The position numbers and the translations under genes were made by a program. Below the pieces are notes generated by a model. That model searched no databases. It was given only the letters and a program-made list of their open reading frames with translations, and was not told the DNA's origin. A DNA stretch of 15,915 nt, from the NCBI GenBank assembly GCA_910579275.1, contig CAJTTO010000065.1, forward strand, positions 1-15,915, in the 5' to 3' direction. The DNA is from an uncultured Lachnospiraceae bacterium (lineage in GTDB: Bacteria; Bacillota; Clostridia; Lachnospirales; Lachnospiraceae). This document shows positions 1 to 6,704 of the stretch, piece after piece; the stretch's first letter is position 1, and each line of letters opens with the position of its first letter.

Positions 1-74
1 TCATTATAAAATGTTTAGATTGAATAGTCAAGCTGTAAGATTAAAAAATATAACTCAAAAGTTCAAAAAGCATA

Positions 75-104
75 TTGACAAATTCAATCCTAAAGTTATA
101 TTAT
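75..104 (+). promoter_or_regulatory. Sigma-A type promoter for the small-ORF block
   Basis: A perfect -35 TTGACA (75-80) is followed by AT-rich -10 candidates TATATT (97-102) or TATTAT (99-104), 16 or 18 bases away. The 9-base sequence AAAGTTCAA occurs twice as a direct repeat flanking it (58-66 and 113-121), which could be a repressor site. The first downstream gene starts at 137. Confidence 0.55.
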
Positions 105-136
105 ATAACTGTAAAGTTCAATATGGGAGGTGAGAT

Positions 137-328
137 ATGTTATCACTGGAAGATATGGCGGCATTGGCAGCCGCAGAGGAAAAGCGTCTTGGAGTGAACA
201 GCCCGGAATTTATCAGGCGGCACAATGAGATTATGGCAATGGCTGATGAAATACAGATGCCGTTACAAGAAAAATGCTCCTATCAGTGCAGCGAACACCG
301 ACAGGAGCGAGTAACCCGACAACATTGA
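137..328 (+). CDS. Small hypothetical protein of the integrated element (63 aa)
   Basis: An excellent ribosome binding site, GGGAGGTGA (about 125-133), precedes the ATG. The product is charged and helical in its first 45 residues (rich in Ala, Glu, Met) with a Cys/Arg/Gln/His tail that looks less constrained (C47, C51). I do not recognise the family. The position, first in the transcript from the 75-104 promoter and upstream of an integrase, suggests an accessory or regulatory protein of the element, but no DNA-binding motif is evident. Confidence 0.5.
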   Translation: MLSLEDMAALAAAEEKRLGVNSPEFIRRHNEIMAMADEIQMPLQEKCSYQCSEHRQERVTRQH

Positions 329-389
329 AAAATAGGGTACGTGGGTAGTATAACATTCCCCCTGCCCGGAGTAAAGAGAGGAAATGAAA

Positions 390-905
390 ATGATTTTAAA
401 AAAATGCACATTTGACGAACTCCCGGACGCTATGCAAATGCACATTCTGTATATCCGCAAGATTCCAGTAGGACAGTACCGGCTTGCAATATGGAGCGAG
501 AAAGACACCCTTTATTACAATGACCTGAAAGAAAGCGAGGTAAAGCGGTTTATCACTCTGATAAAGAGCGAAAAAAGATTCCTGAATAACAGGACTATGG
601 ACAGCATTTATAACAAGTACGGTTTTGCGGTATATATGGAAATTCGTGATGCACATGATTTTCTGTTAAAGAAAGAGCGTGAAAGAATAGCAGAAAGCAC
701 AGTAGCGGAGTATATGCCGATTATTGAAAAGGCTATGGACAGACCATCAATTCCATTGAGTGAGCCGCTTTTAAAAGCTATGAGCCATGCAGCGGACAAA
801 GGTAAATACAAGTTTAAAGAGTGGAGCACAGACCAGACATACATCTATTTTATGGGTTATCTGTTAGGTAAAGGAATATTGAAGTTTGAGAAAACATTAT
901 TATGA
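390..905 (+). CDS. Hypothetical accessory protein of the integrated element (171 aa)
   Basis: The GAGAGG ribosome binding site at 376-381 lies 8 bases from the ATG at 390 and only 2 bases from an in-frame ATG at 384, so 390 is preferred; the difference is two residues. The protein is soluble, mixed alpha/beta in appearance, with a basic, helical middle (about residues 90-105, rich in Lys, Glu, Arg) and no signal peptide or membrane segment. I do not recognise the family. The stop TGA at 903-905 overlaps an ATG at 902, which opens an 8-codon ORF ending at 928, just before the next small gene at 932; this may serve translational coupling. It is probably cargo or a regulator of the element. Confidence 0.55.
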   Translation: MILKKCTFDELPDAMQMHILYIRKIPVGQYRLAIWSEKDTLYYNDLKESEVKRFITLIKSEKRFLNNRTMDSIYNKYGFAVYMEIRDAHDFLLKKERERIAESTVAEYMPIIEKAMDRPSIPLSEPLLKAMSHAADKGKYKFKEWSTDQTYIYFMGYLLGKGILKFEKTLL

Positions 906-931
906 GCAAAAGAAAGGCAGGAAATTAGATA

Positions 932-1066
932 ATGGCAGAGCAGAAACAGACTTTTGCAATGGAGATTATCAGCGAAGCAGTGAAGCAGCGGAACCGTTGG
1001 CGGTTGGCGTTCTGTATCTCACTGGTCGGGAATGTGTTACTGGCGGCAGTGCTGATTTTCGGATAA
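932..1066 (+). CDS. Small single-pass membrane protein (44 aa) upstream of the integrase
   Basis: This ORF is too short for standard gene calling. It begins ATG GCA GAG CAG at 932 and ends TAA at 1064-1066. The first half is hydrophilic and amphipathic, followed by a basic stretch with Arg-Asn-Arg-Trp-Arg around residues 20-24, then a hydrophobic run of about 20 residues (25-44) ending Ile-Phe-Gly. This gives a likely inside-positive single transmembrane helix with its N-terminus in the cytoplasm. The upstream match to a ribosome binding site is weak (AGGAAA at about 919-924), and the gene follows the preceding frame by 26 bases. It is not an excisionase; no function is assigned. Confidence 0.4.
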   Translation: MAEQKQTFAMEIISEAVKQRNRWRLAFCISLVGNVLLAAVLIFG

Positions 1067-1080
1067 GGATAACAAGGGCG

Positions 1081-1109
1081 TGGGCGGTGACTTGTATGTT
1101 TGCCGCCCA
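1081..1109 (+). other. Hairpin just upstream of the integrase gene
   Basis: TGGGCGG (1081-1087) pairs perfectly with CCGCCCA (1103-1109) across a 15-base loop. It ends about 10 bases before the integrase ribosome binding site (AAAGGTGG, about 1119-1127). There is no T-run after it, so it is not a standard terminator; it could control integrase mRNA stability or translation. Confidence 0.35.
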
Positions 1110-1135
1110 TCATATTATAGAAAGGTGGTGCTGTT

Positions 1136-2356
1136 ATGGCAGAAAAGAGAAAAGATAACCGGGGTAGGAATCTTAAAACTGGTGAATACTACGATTCAAA
1201 GAATAAGCGGTATATGTTTCGGAAGATGATTGACGGCGAGCGCATCACAATTACAGCTCCTGATCTGGTGGAGTTGCGGAAACAGGAAAATGATTTGCTG
1301 TGCAGGATTGACAGGGGCAATAAACTGAATACCAGAAATGCTAGAATGACATTGAACGCCTACTTTGATTTTTGGATGGAAACATTTGCAAAAAGCGGCA
1401 GGAAAGCCACAACTTGTACAAACTATAAATCATATTACAATACTTATATCAAGAACACTATCGGGAAAAAGCAGATTGCAAAGATTACAAAGGCTGATTG
1501 TCAGAGAATTATTAACGAAATGGTTCAGGACGGCAAAAAGCATTCTACTATGTCTAACCTGAAAAGCTGTTTGAATATTGTCTTTGAATGTGCCCTGGAT
1601 GATGATATTATTATCAAGAATCCGGCAAAGAATTTACAAGTACCGCAGACAGAAAGCAAGAAGCGGACAGCTATAGAACAGCGGCAGATTGATTTGTTTA
1701 TGGGATATGTAAAGAATAGCGAACGGTATTCATATAGTTATCCAGCGTTTGTTGTCCTGTTTAATTTGGGTATGAGAATCGGAGAAATGGCGGCGTTGAC
1801 GTGGGAAGATGTGAATTTCAAAGAAAATACTATAACCATTAACAAAACGGTGAATCGGTATAGAAAGGTAGACTATGGCTTTACTATGGCGGTAGCTTCT
1901 CCCAAAAGTAAAACATCAATTCGCACCGTTACAATGAATAGCGTAGTGAGAAAAACGCTCCTGAAGCTGAAAATGCAGAGCGTACCCACTGCTGCAAAAT
2001 TGCCTTATGTGGATGATTCAGGGAATATCCGGGGGCATATATCCGGCTTTCTATTCGTGAATACATCCGGGAATGTGTGGAATGAGCCGGGATTTCGGGA
2101 ACTGATAAGAAGGATTGTGGAGCGGCACAACAAGGAAGCGGAAGAAGACCATACAGAAAAGATTGAGAATTTTTGTCCGCACATGGTTCGACATACTTAT
2201 ACAAGCCTTGCCTATTCTGCCGGGGCTGATGTAAAGATTGTGAGTCAGAACCTTGGACACGCTTCTACATCCGTGACACTGGACACATACACGCATCTGA
2301 CAGAGGATAAAAAGAAAGAGCAGGAAGCAGTTGCACAGACAATCAGAATATCATAA
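1136..2356 (+). CDS. int: Tyrosine recombinase/integrase, Tn916 Int-like (406 aa)
   Basis: This enzyme integrates and excises the element by site-specific recombination through a covalent phosphotyrosine intermediate. Three regions are visible. The N-terminal arm-binding domain (about 1-60) starts with the motif EKRKDNRGRNLKTGE, closely similar to the start of Tn916 Int. The SAM-like core-binding domain covers about 70-165, and the catalytic domain about 175-395. Catalytic residues by motif are R214 (in GMRIGE), a Lys near 257-259, H349 and R352 (PHMVRHT), H375 (LGHAS), and the nucleophile Y385 (DTYTHL). Length matches Tn916 Int (about 405). The set is complete, so the protein should be active. 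No excisionase gene is visible beside it. It is the last gene of the element before the chromosomal ylxM-ffh operon, the usual position for an integrase next to its att site. Confidence 0.93.
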   Translation: MAEKRKDNRGRNLKTGEYYDSKNKRYMFRKMIDGERITITAPDLVELRKQENDLLCRIDRGNKLNTRNARMTLNAYFDFWMETFAKSGRKATTCTNYKSYYNTYIKNTIGKKQIAKITKADCQRIINEMVQDGKKHSTMSNLKSCLNIVFECALDDDIIIKNPAKNLQVPQTESKKRTAIEQRQIDLFMGYVKNSERYSYSYPAFVVLFNLGMRIGEMAALTWEDVNFKENTITINKTVNRYRKVDYGFTMAVASPKSKTSIRTVTMNSVVRKTLLKLKMQSVPTAAKLPYVDDSGNIRGHISGFLFVNTSGNVWNEPGFRELIRRIVERHNKEAEEDHTEKIENFCPHMVRHTYTSLAYSAGADVKIVSQNLGHASTSVTLDTYTHLTEDKKKEQEAVAQTIRIS

Positions 2357-2359
2357 TTG

Positions 2360-2379
2360 CTGTGACAATTCTGTGACAA
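2360..2379 (+). repeat. Tandem direct repeat, candidate integrase arm-type sites
   Basis: CTGTGACAA occurs twice (2360-2368 and 2371-2379) with an 11-base period, about one helical turn, starting 4 bases after the int stop codon. Integrases with an N-terminal arm-binding domain bind short direct repeats near the element ends, so this fits an arm site. A nearby inverted pair TGATA/TATCA (2412-2416, 2426-2430) might be core-type sites, but that is much weaker. Confidence 0.45.
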
Positions 2380-2476
2380 ATTTGAGAAGAAAGACGGAAA
2401 AAGATAAACCATGATAAAAGTACCCTATCAGGCAGCAGCATTGAAATAAACAGTGATAACATAAGACGGAGAAACA

Positions 2477-2490
2477 CGAACAATAGTTCG
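2477..2490. promoter_or_regulatory. LexA (SOS) box-like palindrome
   Basis: CGAACAATAGTTCG has the two perfect CGAAC and GTTCG half-sites of the Gram-positive LexA/DinR box separated by the required 4 bases; the central bases TA do not fit the preferred purine-pyrimidine. The palindrome extends one base each side (2476-2491). It ends 14 bases before the -35 of the ylxM promoter. Confidence 0.45.
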
Positions 2491-2504
2491 TAAAGAAAAA
2501 ATAC

Positions 2505-2533
2505 TTGACACCTGCTTTTTTATGTAGTATTCT
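2505..2533 (+). promoter_or_regulatory. Sigma-A promoter of the ylxM-ffh operon
   Basis: Perfect -35 TTGACA (2505-2510), 17-base spacer, -10 TATTCT (2528-2533). Transcription should start near 2540, about 30 bases before the ylxM start. It supplies the SRP/ribosome operon downstream of the integrated element. Confidence 0.7.
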
Positions 2534-2570
2534 TATAAAGTCGTGTGATTCGGGAAGCGGAGGAAAGAAT

Positions 2571-2942
2571 GTGAAGGCTTGTAATCTGACAGTCAAAAAT
2601 ACGCAAGGCAGGGACACTGCAATCGGACTGGAGAAGCTTGAATACAAAGGTATGCTTTATGACTTTTATGGGGAGCTTTTGACGCAGCACCAGAAAAAGG
2701 TCTATGAGGATGCCGTGTTCAATGATTTATCGCTGAGCGAAATCGCGGACGAGCAGGGCATCAGCCGTCAGGGAGTACACGATCTGATTAGAAGATGCGA
2801 CAAAATATTGAATGACTATGAGGATAAGCTTCATCTGGTGGAGAAGTTTTCAAAGATTAAGAACAATATCCGCGAGATTAACAGTCTGACGGATGATGAG
2901 CGGATAAAAAATTTATCAAATGAAATTATAGAGGAGCTTTGA
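2571..2942 (+). CDS. ylxM: YlxM/p13-like helix-turn-helix protein of the SRP operon (123 aa)
   Basis: YlxM is a small DNA-binding-like protein encoded next to ffh in Firmicutes, thought to modulate the signal recognition particle. Family motifs are LLYDFYGELLT-like (here MLYDFYGELLT, about residues 25-35), LSLSEIADEQGISRQGVHDLIRR (the HTH, roughly residues 50-73), and an acidic C-terminus. The GTG at 2571 is chosen because GGAGG at 2559-2563 is well placed; the next in-frame ATG (2644) has no usable ribosome binding site. This start gives about 25 residues before the conserved FYG motif, longer than usual, perhaps because the neighbouring element replaced the native 5' end. It ends 4 bases before ffh, indicating coupling. 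Confidence 0.85.
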   Translation: MKACNLTVKNTQGRDTAIGLEKLEYKGMLYDFYGELLTQHQKKVYEDAVFNDLSLSEIADEQGISRQGVHDLIRRCDKILNDYEDKLHLVEKFSKIKNNIREINSLTDDERIKNLSNEIIEEL

Positions 2943-2946
2943 TTAG

Positions 2947-4302
2947 ATGGCATTTGAAAGCTTAACAGACAAACTGCAGAATGTTTTCAAGAATTTGAGA
3001 AGCAAGGGACGCCTGACAGAGGCCGATGTAAAGGCAGCGCTCAAGGAAGTGAAGATGGCGCTCCTAGAGGCGGACGTAAACTTCAAGGTGGTAAAGCAGT
3101 TTGTAAAATCGGTGGAGGAGCGGGCGATAGGTTCCGACGTTATGAACGGACTCAACCCCGGTCAGATGGTTATCAAGATAGTAAACGAGGAAATGGTAAC
3201 CCTGATGGGTTCAGAGACAACTGAGCTGGAATTGCAGCCGGGTAAGGCAACGACAGTCATTATGATGAGCGGCTTACAGGGCGCTGGTAAGACGACTGCT
3301 GCGGCGAAGATAGCCGGTAAGCTGAAGCTGAAAGGGAAAAAGCCGCTTCTGGTTGCATGTGACATTTATCGGCCGGCGGCGATAGAACAGCTCCATGTTA
3401 ATGCAGACAAACAGCAGGTTGACTTTTTTACGATGGGAGCAAACCATAAGCCTGTTGATATTGTGAAGGCATCCCTTGAGCATGCGGCGAAGAACAACAA
3501 CAATGTTGTCATTATAGATACTGCCGGACGGCTTCATATTGATGAGGATATGATGGCAGAGCTGCAGGAGATTAAGGCGAATGTTGATGTGCACCAGACA
3601 CTTTTGGTTGTGGATGCCATGACAGGTCAGGATGCAGTTAATGTGGCAAAAGAATTTGATGAAAAAGTAGGCGTGGACGGAGTTATCCTCTCCAAAATGG
3701 ACGGTGATACGCGAGGCGGTGCGGCGCTTTCTGTAAAAGCAGTTACCGGAAAGCCCATTATCTATGTAAGTACAGGTGAGAAGCTTACCGATATAGAACA
3801 GTTTTATCCGGACAGGATGGCAAACCGTATTCTGGGAATGGGCGATGTCCTGACCTTGATAGACAAGGTCGCAGAGGCAAATCTCGAGATGGATGCCGAC
3901 AAGGAAAAGGAGATGGCTGCGCGCCTGAAAAAGGGTAAGTTTGATTTTGAGGACTATCTGGAAAGCATGGGTCAGATGAAAAAGCTTGGCGGTCTGTCAA
4001 GCATCCTTGGAATGATGCCCGGTATGGGTATTAAGGCGAGCGACATTGAGTCCGCTGTCGACGACAAACAGCTTGCACGTATGGAGGCAATTGTCTTATC
4101 CATGACGCCTGCGGAGCGGAAAGACCCCAAGCTGTTAAATCCGAGCCGCAAGCACAGGATTGCAAAAGGCGCAGGTGTTGACATCGCGGTTGTAAACCGT
4201 TTTATCAAGCAGTTTGAGCAGTCACAGAAAATGATGAAACAGCTCCCGGGTATGATGGGAGGATTTGGAGGCAAAAAAGGTAAGTTTAAACTTCCTTTTT
4301 AA
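2947..4302 (+). CDS. ffh: Signal recognition particle protein Ffh (SRP54), 451 aa
   Basis: Ffh is the SRP GTPase that binds signal peptides of nascent membrane and secreted proteins with 4.5S/6S RNA and docks to FtsY. The N-domain occupies about 1-95. The G-domain has the P-loop GLQGAGKTT (109-117), the DTAGR motif (about 190-195) and SKMDGD, the G4 motif (about 245-250, where TKxDG is more usual). The M-domain (about 330-451) is methionine rich, with repeats of Met-Gly and Met-Met near the C-terminus (KMMKQLPGMMGGFGG), typical of signal peptide binding. Full length for the family. Its ribosome binding site (GAGGAG) lies in the end of ylxM. Confidence 0.98.
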   Translation: MAFESLTDKLQNVFKNLRSKGRLTEADVKAALKEVKMALLEADVNFKVVKQFVKSVEERAIGSDVMNGLNPGQMVIKIVNEEMVTLMGSETTELELQPGKATTVIMMSGLQGAGKTTAAAKIAGKLKLKGKKPLLVACDIYRPAAIEQLHVNADKQQVDFFTMGANHKPVDIVKASLEHAAKNNNNVVIIDTAGRLHIDEDMMAELQEIKANVDVHQTLLVVDAMTGQDAVNVAKEFDEKVGVDGVILSKMDGDTRGGAALSVKAVTGKPIIYVSTGEKLTDIEQFYPDRMANRILGMGDVLTLIDKVAEANLEMDADKEKEMAARLKKGKFDFEDYLESMGQMKKLGGLSSILGMMPGMGIKASDIESAVDDKQLARMEAIVLSMTPAERKDPKLLNPSRKHRIAKGAGVDIAVVNRFIKQFEQSQKMMKQLPGMMGGFGGKKGKFKLPF

Positions 4303-4348
4303 TAAATTTTAAAATATTTTTAAAGAAAGATTTATGAGGTGAAGAAAC

Positions 4349-4594
4349 ATGGCAGTAAAAATCAGATTAAGAAGAATGGGTCAGAAGAAAGCTCCTATCT
4401 ATAGAATCATTGTAGCAGATTCAAGATCGCCCAGAGACGGAAAATGTATTGAGGAGATTGGAACATACAACCCAAACACAGACCCAAGTGAGTTCAAGGT
4501 GAATGAGGAGCTGGCTAAGAAATGGTTATCTAACGGTGCTCAGCCTACAGAAGTTGTTGCAAAGATTTTTAAGGCAGCAGGCATTGAGAAGTAA
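4349..4594 (+). CDS. rpsP: 30S ribosomal protein S16 (81 aa)
   Basis: S16 is a small-subunit assembly protein. The start MAVKIRLRRMGQKKAPIYRI and the following VADSRSPRDGK-IEEIGTYNP stretch are diagnostic, and the length of 81 is normal. A GAGGTGAAG ribosome binding site precedes the ATG. It lies 46 bases after ffh and 45 before khpA in the standard ffh-rpsP-khpA order. The short intergenic region upstream is very AT rich but shows no clear terminator. Confidence 0.98.
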   Translation: MAVKIRLRRMGQKKAPIYRIIVADSRSPRDGKCIEEIGTYNPNTDPSEFKVNEELAKKWLSNGAQPTEVVAKIFKAAGIEK

Positions 4595-4639
4595 GATATC
4601 TTTGTGACAGCCTGTTCAAGGCTTTTGGAGGTGTGAAAG

Positions 4640-4867
4640 ATGAAGGAGTTAGTCGAAGTGATAGCGAAGGCTTTAGTAGACAATCCTGATGAGGTAGTAG
4701 TTACAGAGAAGGCGGAAGGTAAGAACATTACAGTAGAACTTCATGTAGCACCGGCCGATATGGGAAAAGTGATAGGCAAGCAGGGCAGAATTGCGAAAGC
4801 GATTCGTTCCGTTGTCAAAGCAGCATCTTCCAAAGAAAATATTAAGGTGGATGTTGAAATTATATAA
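4640..4867 (+). CDS. khpA: KhpA (YlqC) KH-domain RNA-binding protein (75 aa)
   Basis: KhpA is a single KH-domain RNA-binding protein that partners KhpB/EloR/Jag in Firmicutes and influences cell elongation and mRNA fate. The RNA-binding GxxG loop is visible as VIGKQGRIAKAIR (about residues 44-56; GKQG at 46-49). The length is exactly the family's. The ribosome binding site GGAGGT at 4627-4632 is 7 bases from the ATG. It sits between rpsP and rimM as in B. subtilis (where it is called ylqC), but the ylqD gene found there is absent. Confidence 0.95.
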   Translation: MKELVEVIAKALVDNPDEVVVTEKAEGKNITVELHVAPADMGKVIGKQGRIAKAIRSVVKAASSKENIKVDVEII

Positions 4868-4936
4868 AATTGAGCGGGTCTGCTTACATTATCAGATGCA
4901 GCAGGGATAGAGATTTTTATACGCCTGTGTGCGTTG

Positions 4937-4970
4937 AAAGGGTGTTCGTTGGAGCACCCTTTTATACTGT
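4937..4970 (+). terminator. Terminator-like hairpin between khpA and rimM
   Basis: AAAGGGTGTTC (4937-4947) pairs with GAGCACCCTTT (4952-4962) with one U-G wobble and a 4-base loop, followed by a T-rich but interrupted tract. Since rimM and trmD follow on the same strand without an obvious new promoter, it is more likely a partial terminator or attenuator than an operon end. Confidence 0.55.
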
Positions 4971-4993
4971 TTTAGTGAAGATATGGAGGTTTC

Positions 4994-5503
4994 ATGGAAG
5001 ATTTACTACAAGTAGGTGCAATTGCACAGACACATGGCATTCGCGGGGAAGTAAAAGTATTTCCCATGACGGATGATGTAAGAAGATTTCAGAAGTTAAA
5101 AGAGATTATTTTAGATACGGGCAAGGAAAAGATGACACTCGAGATTGAGAGTGTGAAATACTTTAAAAAATTTGTTATTTTGAAGTTTAAAGGATTCGAC
5201 AATATCAATGACATAGAACGATACAAGGGAAAAGCCCTTTACGTAACAAGGGAAAATGCCGTAAAACTCGGACGTGACGAGTATTTTATAGCAGATTTAA
5301 TTGATTTGGAAGTATATGATGAGGATGAGCATTATCTAGGCGTATTAGTGAATGTGATAGAGACTGGGGCGAATGATGTGTATGAGGTTCGGTTTGAAGA
5401 TGGTAGGGTTGTTCTTTTTCCAGCTATAAAACAATGTATTCTCAATATAGATATGGAGAACCGGAAAATGAAAGTACACATTATGGATGGCCTTTTGGAT
5501 TGA
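4994..5503 (+). CDS. rimM: 16S rRNA processing protein RimM (169 aa)
   Basis: RimM helps mature the 16S rRNA 3' domain and binds S19 in 30S assembly. The N-terminal RimM domain has the hallmark GAIAQTHGIRGEVKV (about residues 7-21). The C-terminal PRC-barrel domain starts around YFIADLIDLEVYDE (about 95-108) and ends near VHIMDGLLD. The length is typical. A GGAGG ribosome binding site precedes the ATG at 4994. It is the fifth gene of the operon, 30 bases before trmD. Confidence 0.97.
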   Translation: MEDLLQVGAIAQTHGIRGEVKVFPMTDDVRRFQKLKEIILDTGKEKMTLEIESVKYFKKFVILKFKGFDNINDIERYKGKALYVTRENAVKLGRDEYFIADLIDLEVYDEDEHYLGVLVNVIETGANDVYEVRFEDGRVVLFPAIKQCILNIDMENRKMKVHIMDGLLD

Positions 5504-5533
5504 GCGGGCAAATGGAAGTTAGGGAGAAGAGTT

Positions 5534-6361
5534 ATGCATTTTCACATTATGACATTATTTCCGGAGATGGTACTTGAGGGACTTCGCACCAGCATTATTG
5601 GAAGGGCGGAGGAAAAAGGATGTATTTCCATAGATGCAGTGAATATACGCGACTATACGCTTGACAGACATAAAAAGGTAGACGATTATACTTATGGAGG
5701 CGGAGCAGGCATGCTCATGCAGGCGCAGCCGGTATATGACTGTTGGAAAGCGCTTGACGGAGAGATTGCTGCAAGGAAAAAAAAGCAGAGTGGCAATGAA
5801 ATTCCGGAAAACGCCAAAAAGGCAAGGGTGATCTATGTGACGCCTCAAGGGAAAGTATTCAATCAGAAAATGGCTGTCGATCTGGCGAAAGAAGAAGATT
5901 TAATTTTTCTTTGCGGGCATTATGAGGGAATTGACGAAAGAGTTCTTGAGGAGATTGTGACGGACTACATTTCAATAGGGGACTATGTCCTGACAGGCGG
6001 GGAGCTTCCCGCAATGGTTCTAATTGACGCTGTGTCAAGACTTGTGCCAGGAGTTCTCAGCAACGATGAGTCCGCACAGACGGAGTCACATGCAAACGGA
6101 CTTTTGGAATATCCACAGTACTCCAGACCGGAGGTCTGGCATGAAAAAAAGGTACCGGATGTACTTCTGAGCGGACATCATGCCAACATTGAAAAATGGC
6201 GCATGGAACAATCCATAAACAGGACGAGGGAAAGAAGACCGGAATTGTATGAGGAATATATGCGGGCACATCCACCCAAACCGCCCAAAAAGCGGAAACA
6301 AATTATTAATGGAGCAGAGAACAGTGACAGAACCGAAGGCTGCACTGTAACATCCGATTAA
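5534..6361 (+). CDS. trmD: tRNA (guanine-37-N1) methyltransferase TrmD (275 aa)
   Basis: TrmD makes m1G37 in tRNAs to prevent +1 frameshifting; it is a SPOUT-class knotted dimer using SAM. Diagnostic stretches are FPEMV near the start, DDYTYGGGAGMLM (50-62), FLCGHYEGIDERV (125-137), the knot GDYVLTGGELPAM (149-161) and TRERRPELYEE near 231-241. The family normally ends close to this last motif; here a hydrophilic 28-30 residue tail follows (KPPKKRKQ then an acidic end), and a short Lys-rich insertion lies at about 80-97. Both look like lineage-specific decoration. rplS, which usually follows trmD, is not next. Confidence 0.97.
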   Translation: MHFHIMTLFPEMVLEGLRTSIIGRAEEKGCISIDAVNIRDYTLDRHKKVDDYTYGGGAGMLMQAQPVYDCWKALDGEIAARKKKQSGNEIPENAKKARVIYVTPQGKVFNQKMAVDLAKEEDLIFLCGHYEGIDERVLEEIVTDYISIGDYVLTGGELPAMVLIDAVSRLVPGVLSNDESAQTESHANGLLEYPQYSRPEVWHEKKVPDVLLSGHHANIEKWRMEQSINRTRERRPELYEEYMRAHPPKPPKKRKQIINGAENSDRTEGCTVTSD

Positions 6362-6365
6362 TTGC

Positions 6366-6395
6366 TTGACGATACACAGGAAGAAGTGGTATGAT
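6366..6395 (+). promoter_or_regulatory. Extended -10 promoter for the 47-aa membrane protein
   Basis: -35 TTGACG (6366-6371), 18-base spacer, TG at 6387-6388 and -10 TATGAT (6390-6395). It starts almost directly after the trmD stop codon and drives a monocistronic unit ending at the 6636-6672 terminator. Confidence 0.6.
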
Positions 6396-6476
6396 TAAAA
6401 TATAGGTTTTACGTATATAATAAAAATGCTGCATCAGTTTCAAAAAATTGTTGTCAGCGGAATGAGAGGTAAAGTC

Positions 6477-6620
6477 ATGGCAAATTTAATAGAGTTTTTC
6501 AGAATGGTTTTGTCATATCTTATGGTTTTTGCAGTAATCATCGCTGTTTCGGGTATCGGCGGTTTCATCGGAGTAAAGGTGTGGAAACCTAAGACAAAGG
6601 TAGAACAGGCAAAAGAATAA
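6477..6620 (+). CDS. Small single-pass membrane protein (47 aa), unknown function
   Basis: The ATG at 6477 is chosen over an upstream in-frame ATG at 6426 because AGAGGT (6465-6470) is ideally spaced only for 6477. The product has an amphipathic N-terminus, a transmembrane helix of about 22 residues (12-33, Tyr-Leu-Met-Val-Phe through Gly-Gly-Phe-Ile-Gly), and a basic C-terminal tail ending KTKVEQAKE. It has a dedicated promoter and terminator, so it appears to be a genuine, independently expressed gene. I do not recognise the family. It occupies the place where rplS would usually be found. Confidence 0.6.
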   Translation: MANLIEFFRMVLSYLMVFAVIIAVSGIGGFIGVKVWKPKTKVEQAKE

Positions 6621-6635
6621 AAGCATTTACAAAAG

Positions 6636-6672
6636 GAGTAGGGGAAAAGCTTTTCCCCTGCTCGATTTTTTT
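6636..6672 (+). terminator. Strong intrinsic terminator
   Basis: The palindrome GGGGAAAAGCTTTTCCCC (6641-6658) is extended by GAGTA/TGCTC to an uninterrupted long stem (with one U-G pair), followed by a T-run at 6666-6672. It isolates the 47-aa gene from nrdD, whose promoter begins 4 bases later. Confidence 0.9.
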
Positions 6673-6675
6673 CAA

Positions 6676-6704
6676 TTGACATTGGGTTATGATTGCACTA
6701 TACT
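6676..6704 (+). promoter_or_regulatory. Sigma-A promoter of nrdD
   Basis: Perfect -35 TTGACA (6676-6681), 17-base spacer and -10 TATACT (6699-6704). The nrdD leader is then about 68 bases long. The -10 is embedded in the operator-like sequences annotated next, implying repression. Confidence 0.8.

Larger units (their letters stand above)
1..2500. mobile_element. Right end of an integrated element (ICE or prophage) next to ylxM-ffh
   Basis: A tyrosine integrase gene at 1136-2356 is preceded by three small same-strand ORFs that are not housekeeping genes, and is followed by tandem repeats typical of integrase arm sites. In the related gene order of Firmicutes, ftsY or smc normally lies directly upstream of ylxM; here the integrase does. 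The element's other end and att sites are outside the window. The right boundary is not defined by a visible direct repeat and lies somewhere between the int stop (2356) and the start of ylxM (2571), or slightly inside ylxM. No conjugation or phage structural gene is visible, so ICE versus prophage cannot be decided. Confidence 0.7.

Noticed and set aside
886..1158. 90-residue plus-strand ORF before the integrase
   Set aside because: It overlaps the end of the 171-residue ORF and the integrase start, has no ribosome binding site, and is in the wrong frame compared with the better 44-residue ORF.
4303..4348. AT-rich palindromic stretch between ffh and rpsP as a terminator
   Set aside because: The stem would be only A-T pairs with no GC core, and rpsP follows in the conserved operon.
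4870..5076. Plus-strand ORF between khpA and rimM
   Set aside because: It overlaps the terminator-like hairpin and the rimM start, has no ribosome binding site and no conserved sequence; the expected ylqD is not recognisable in it.
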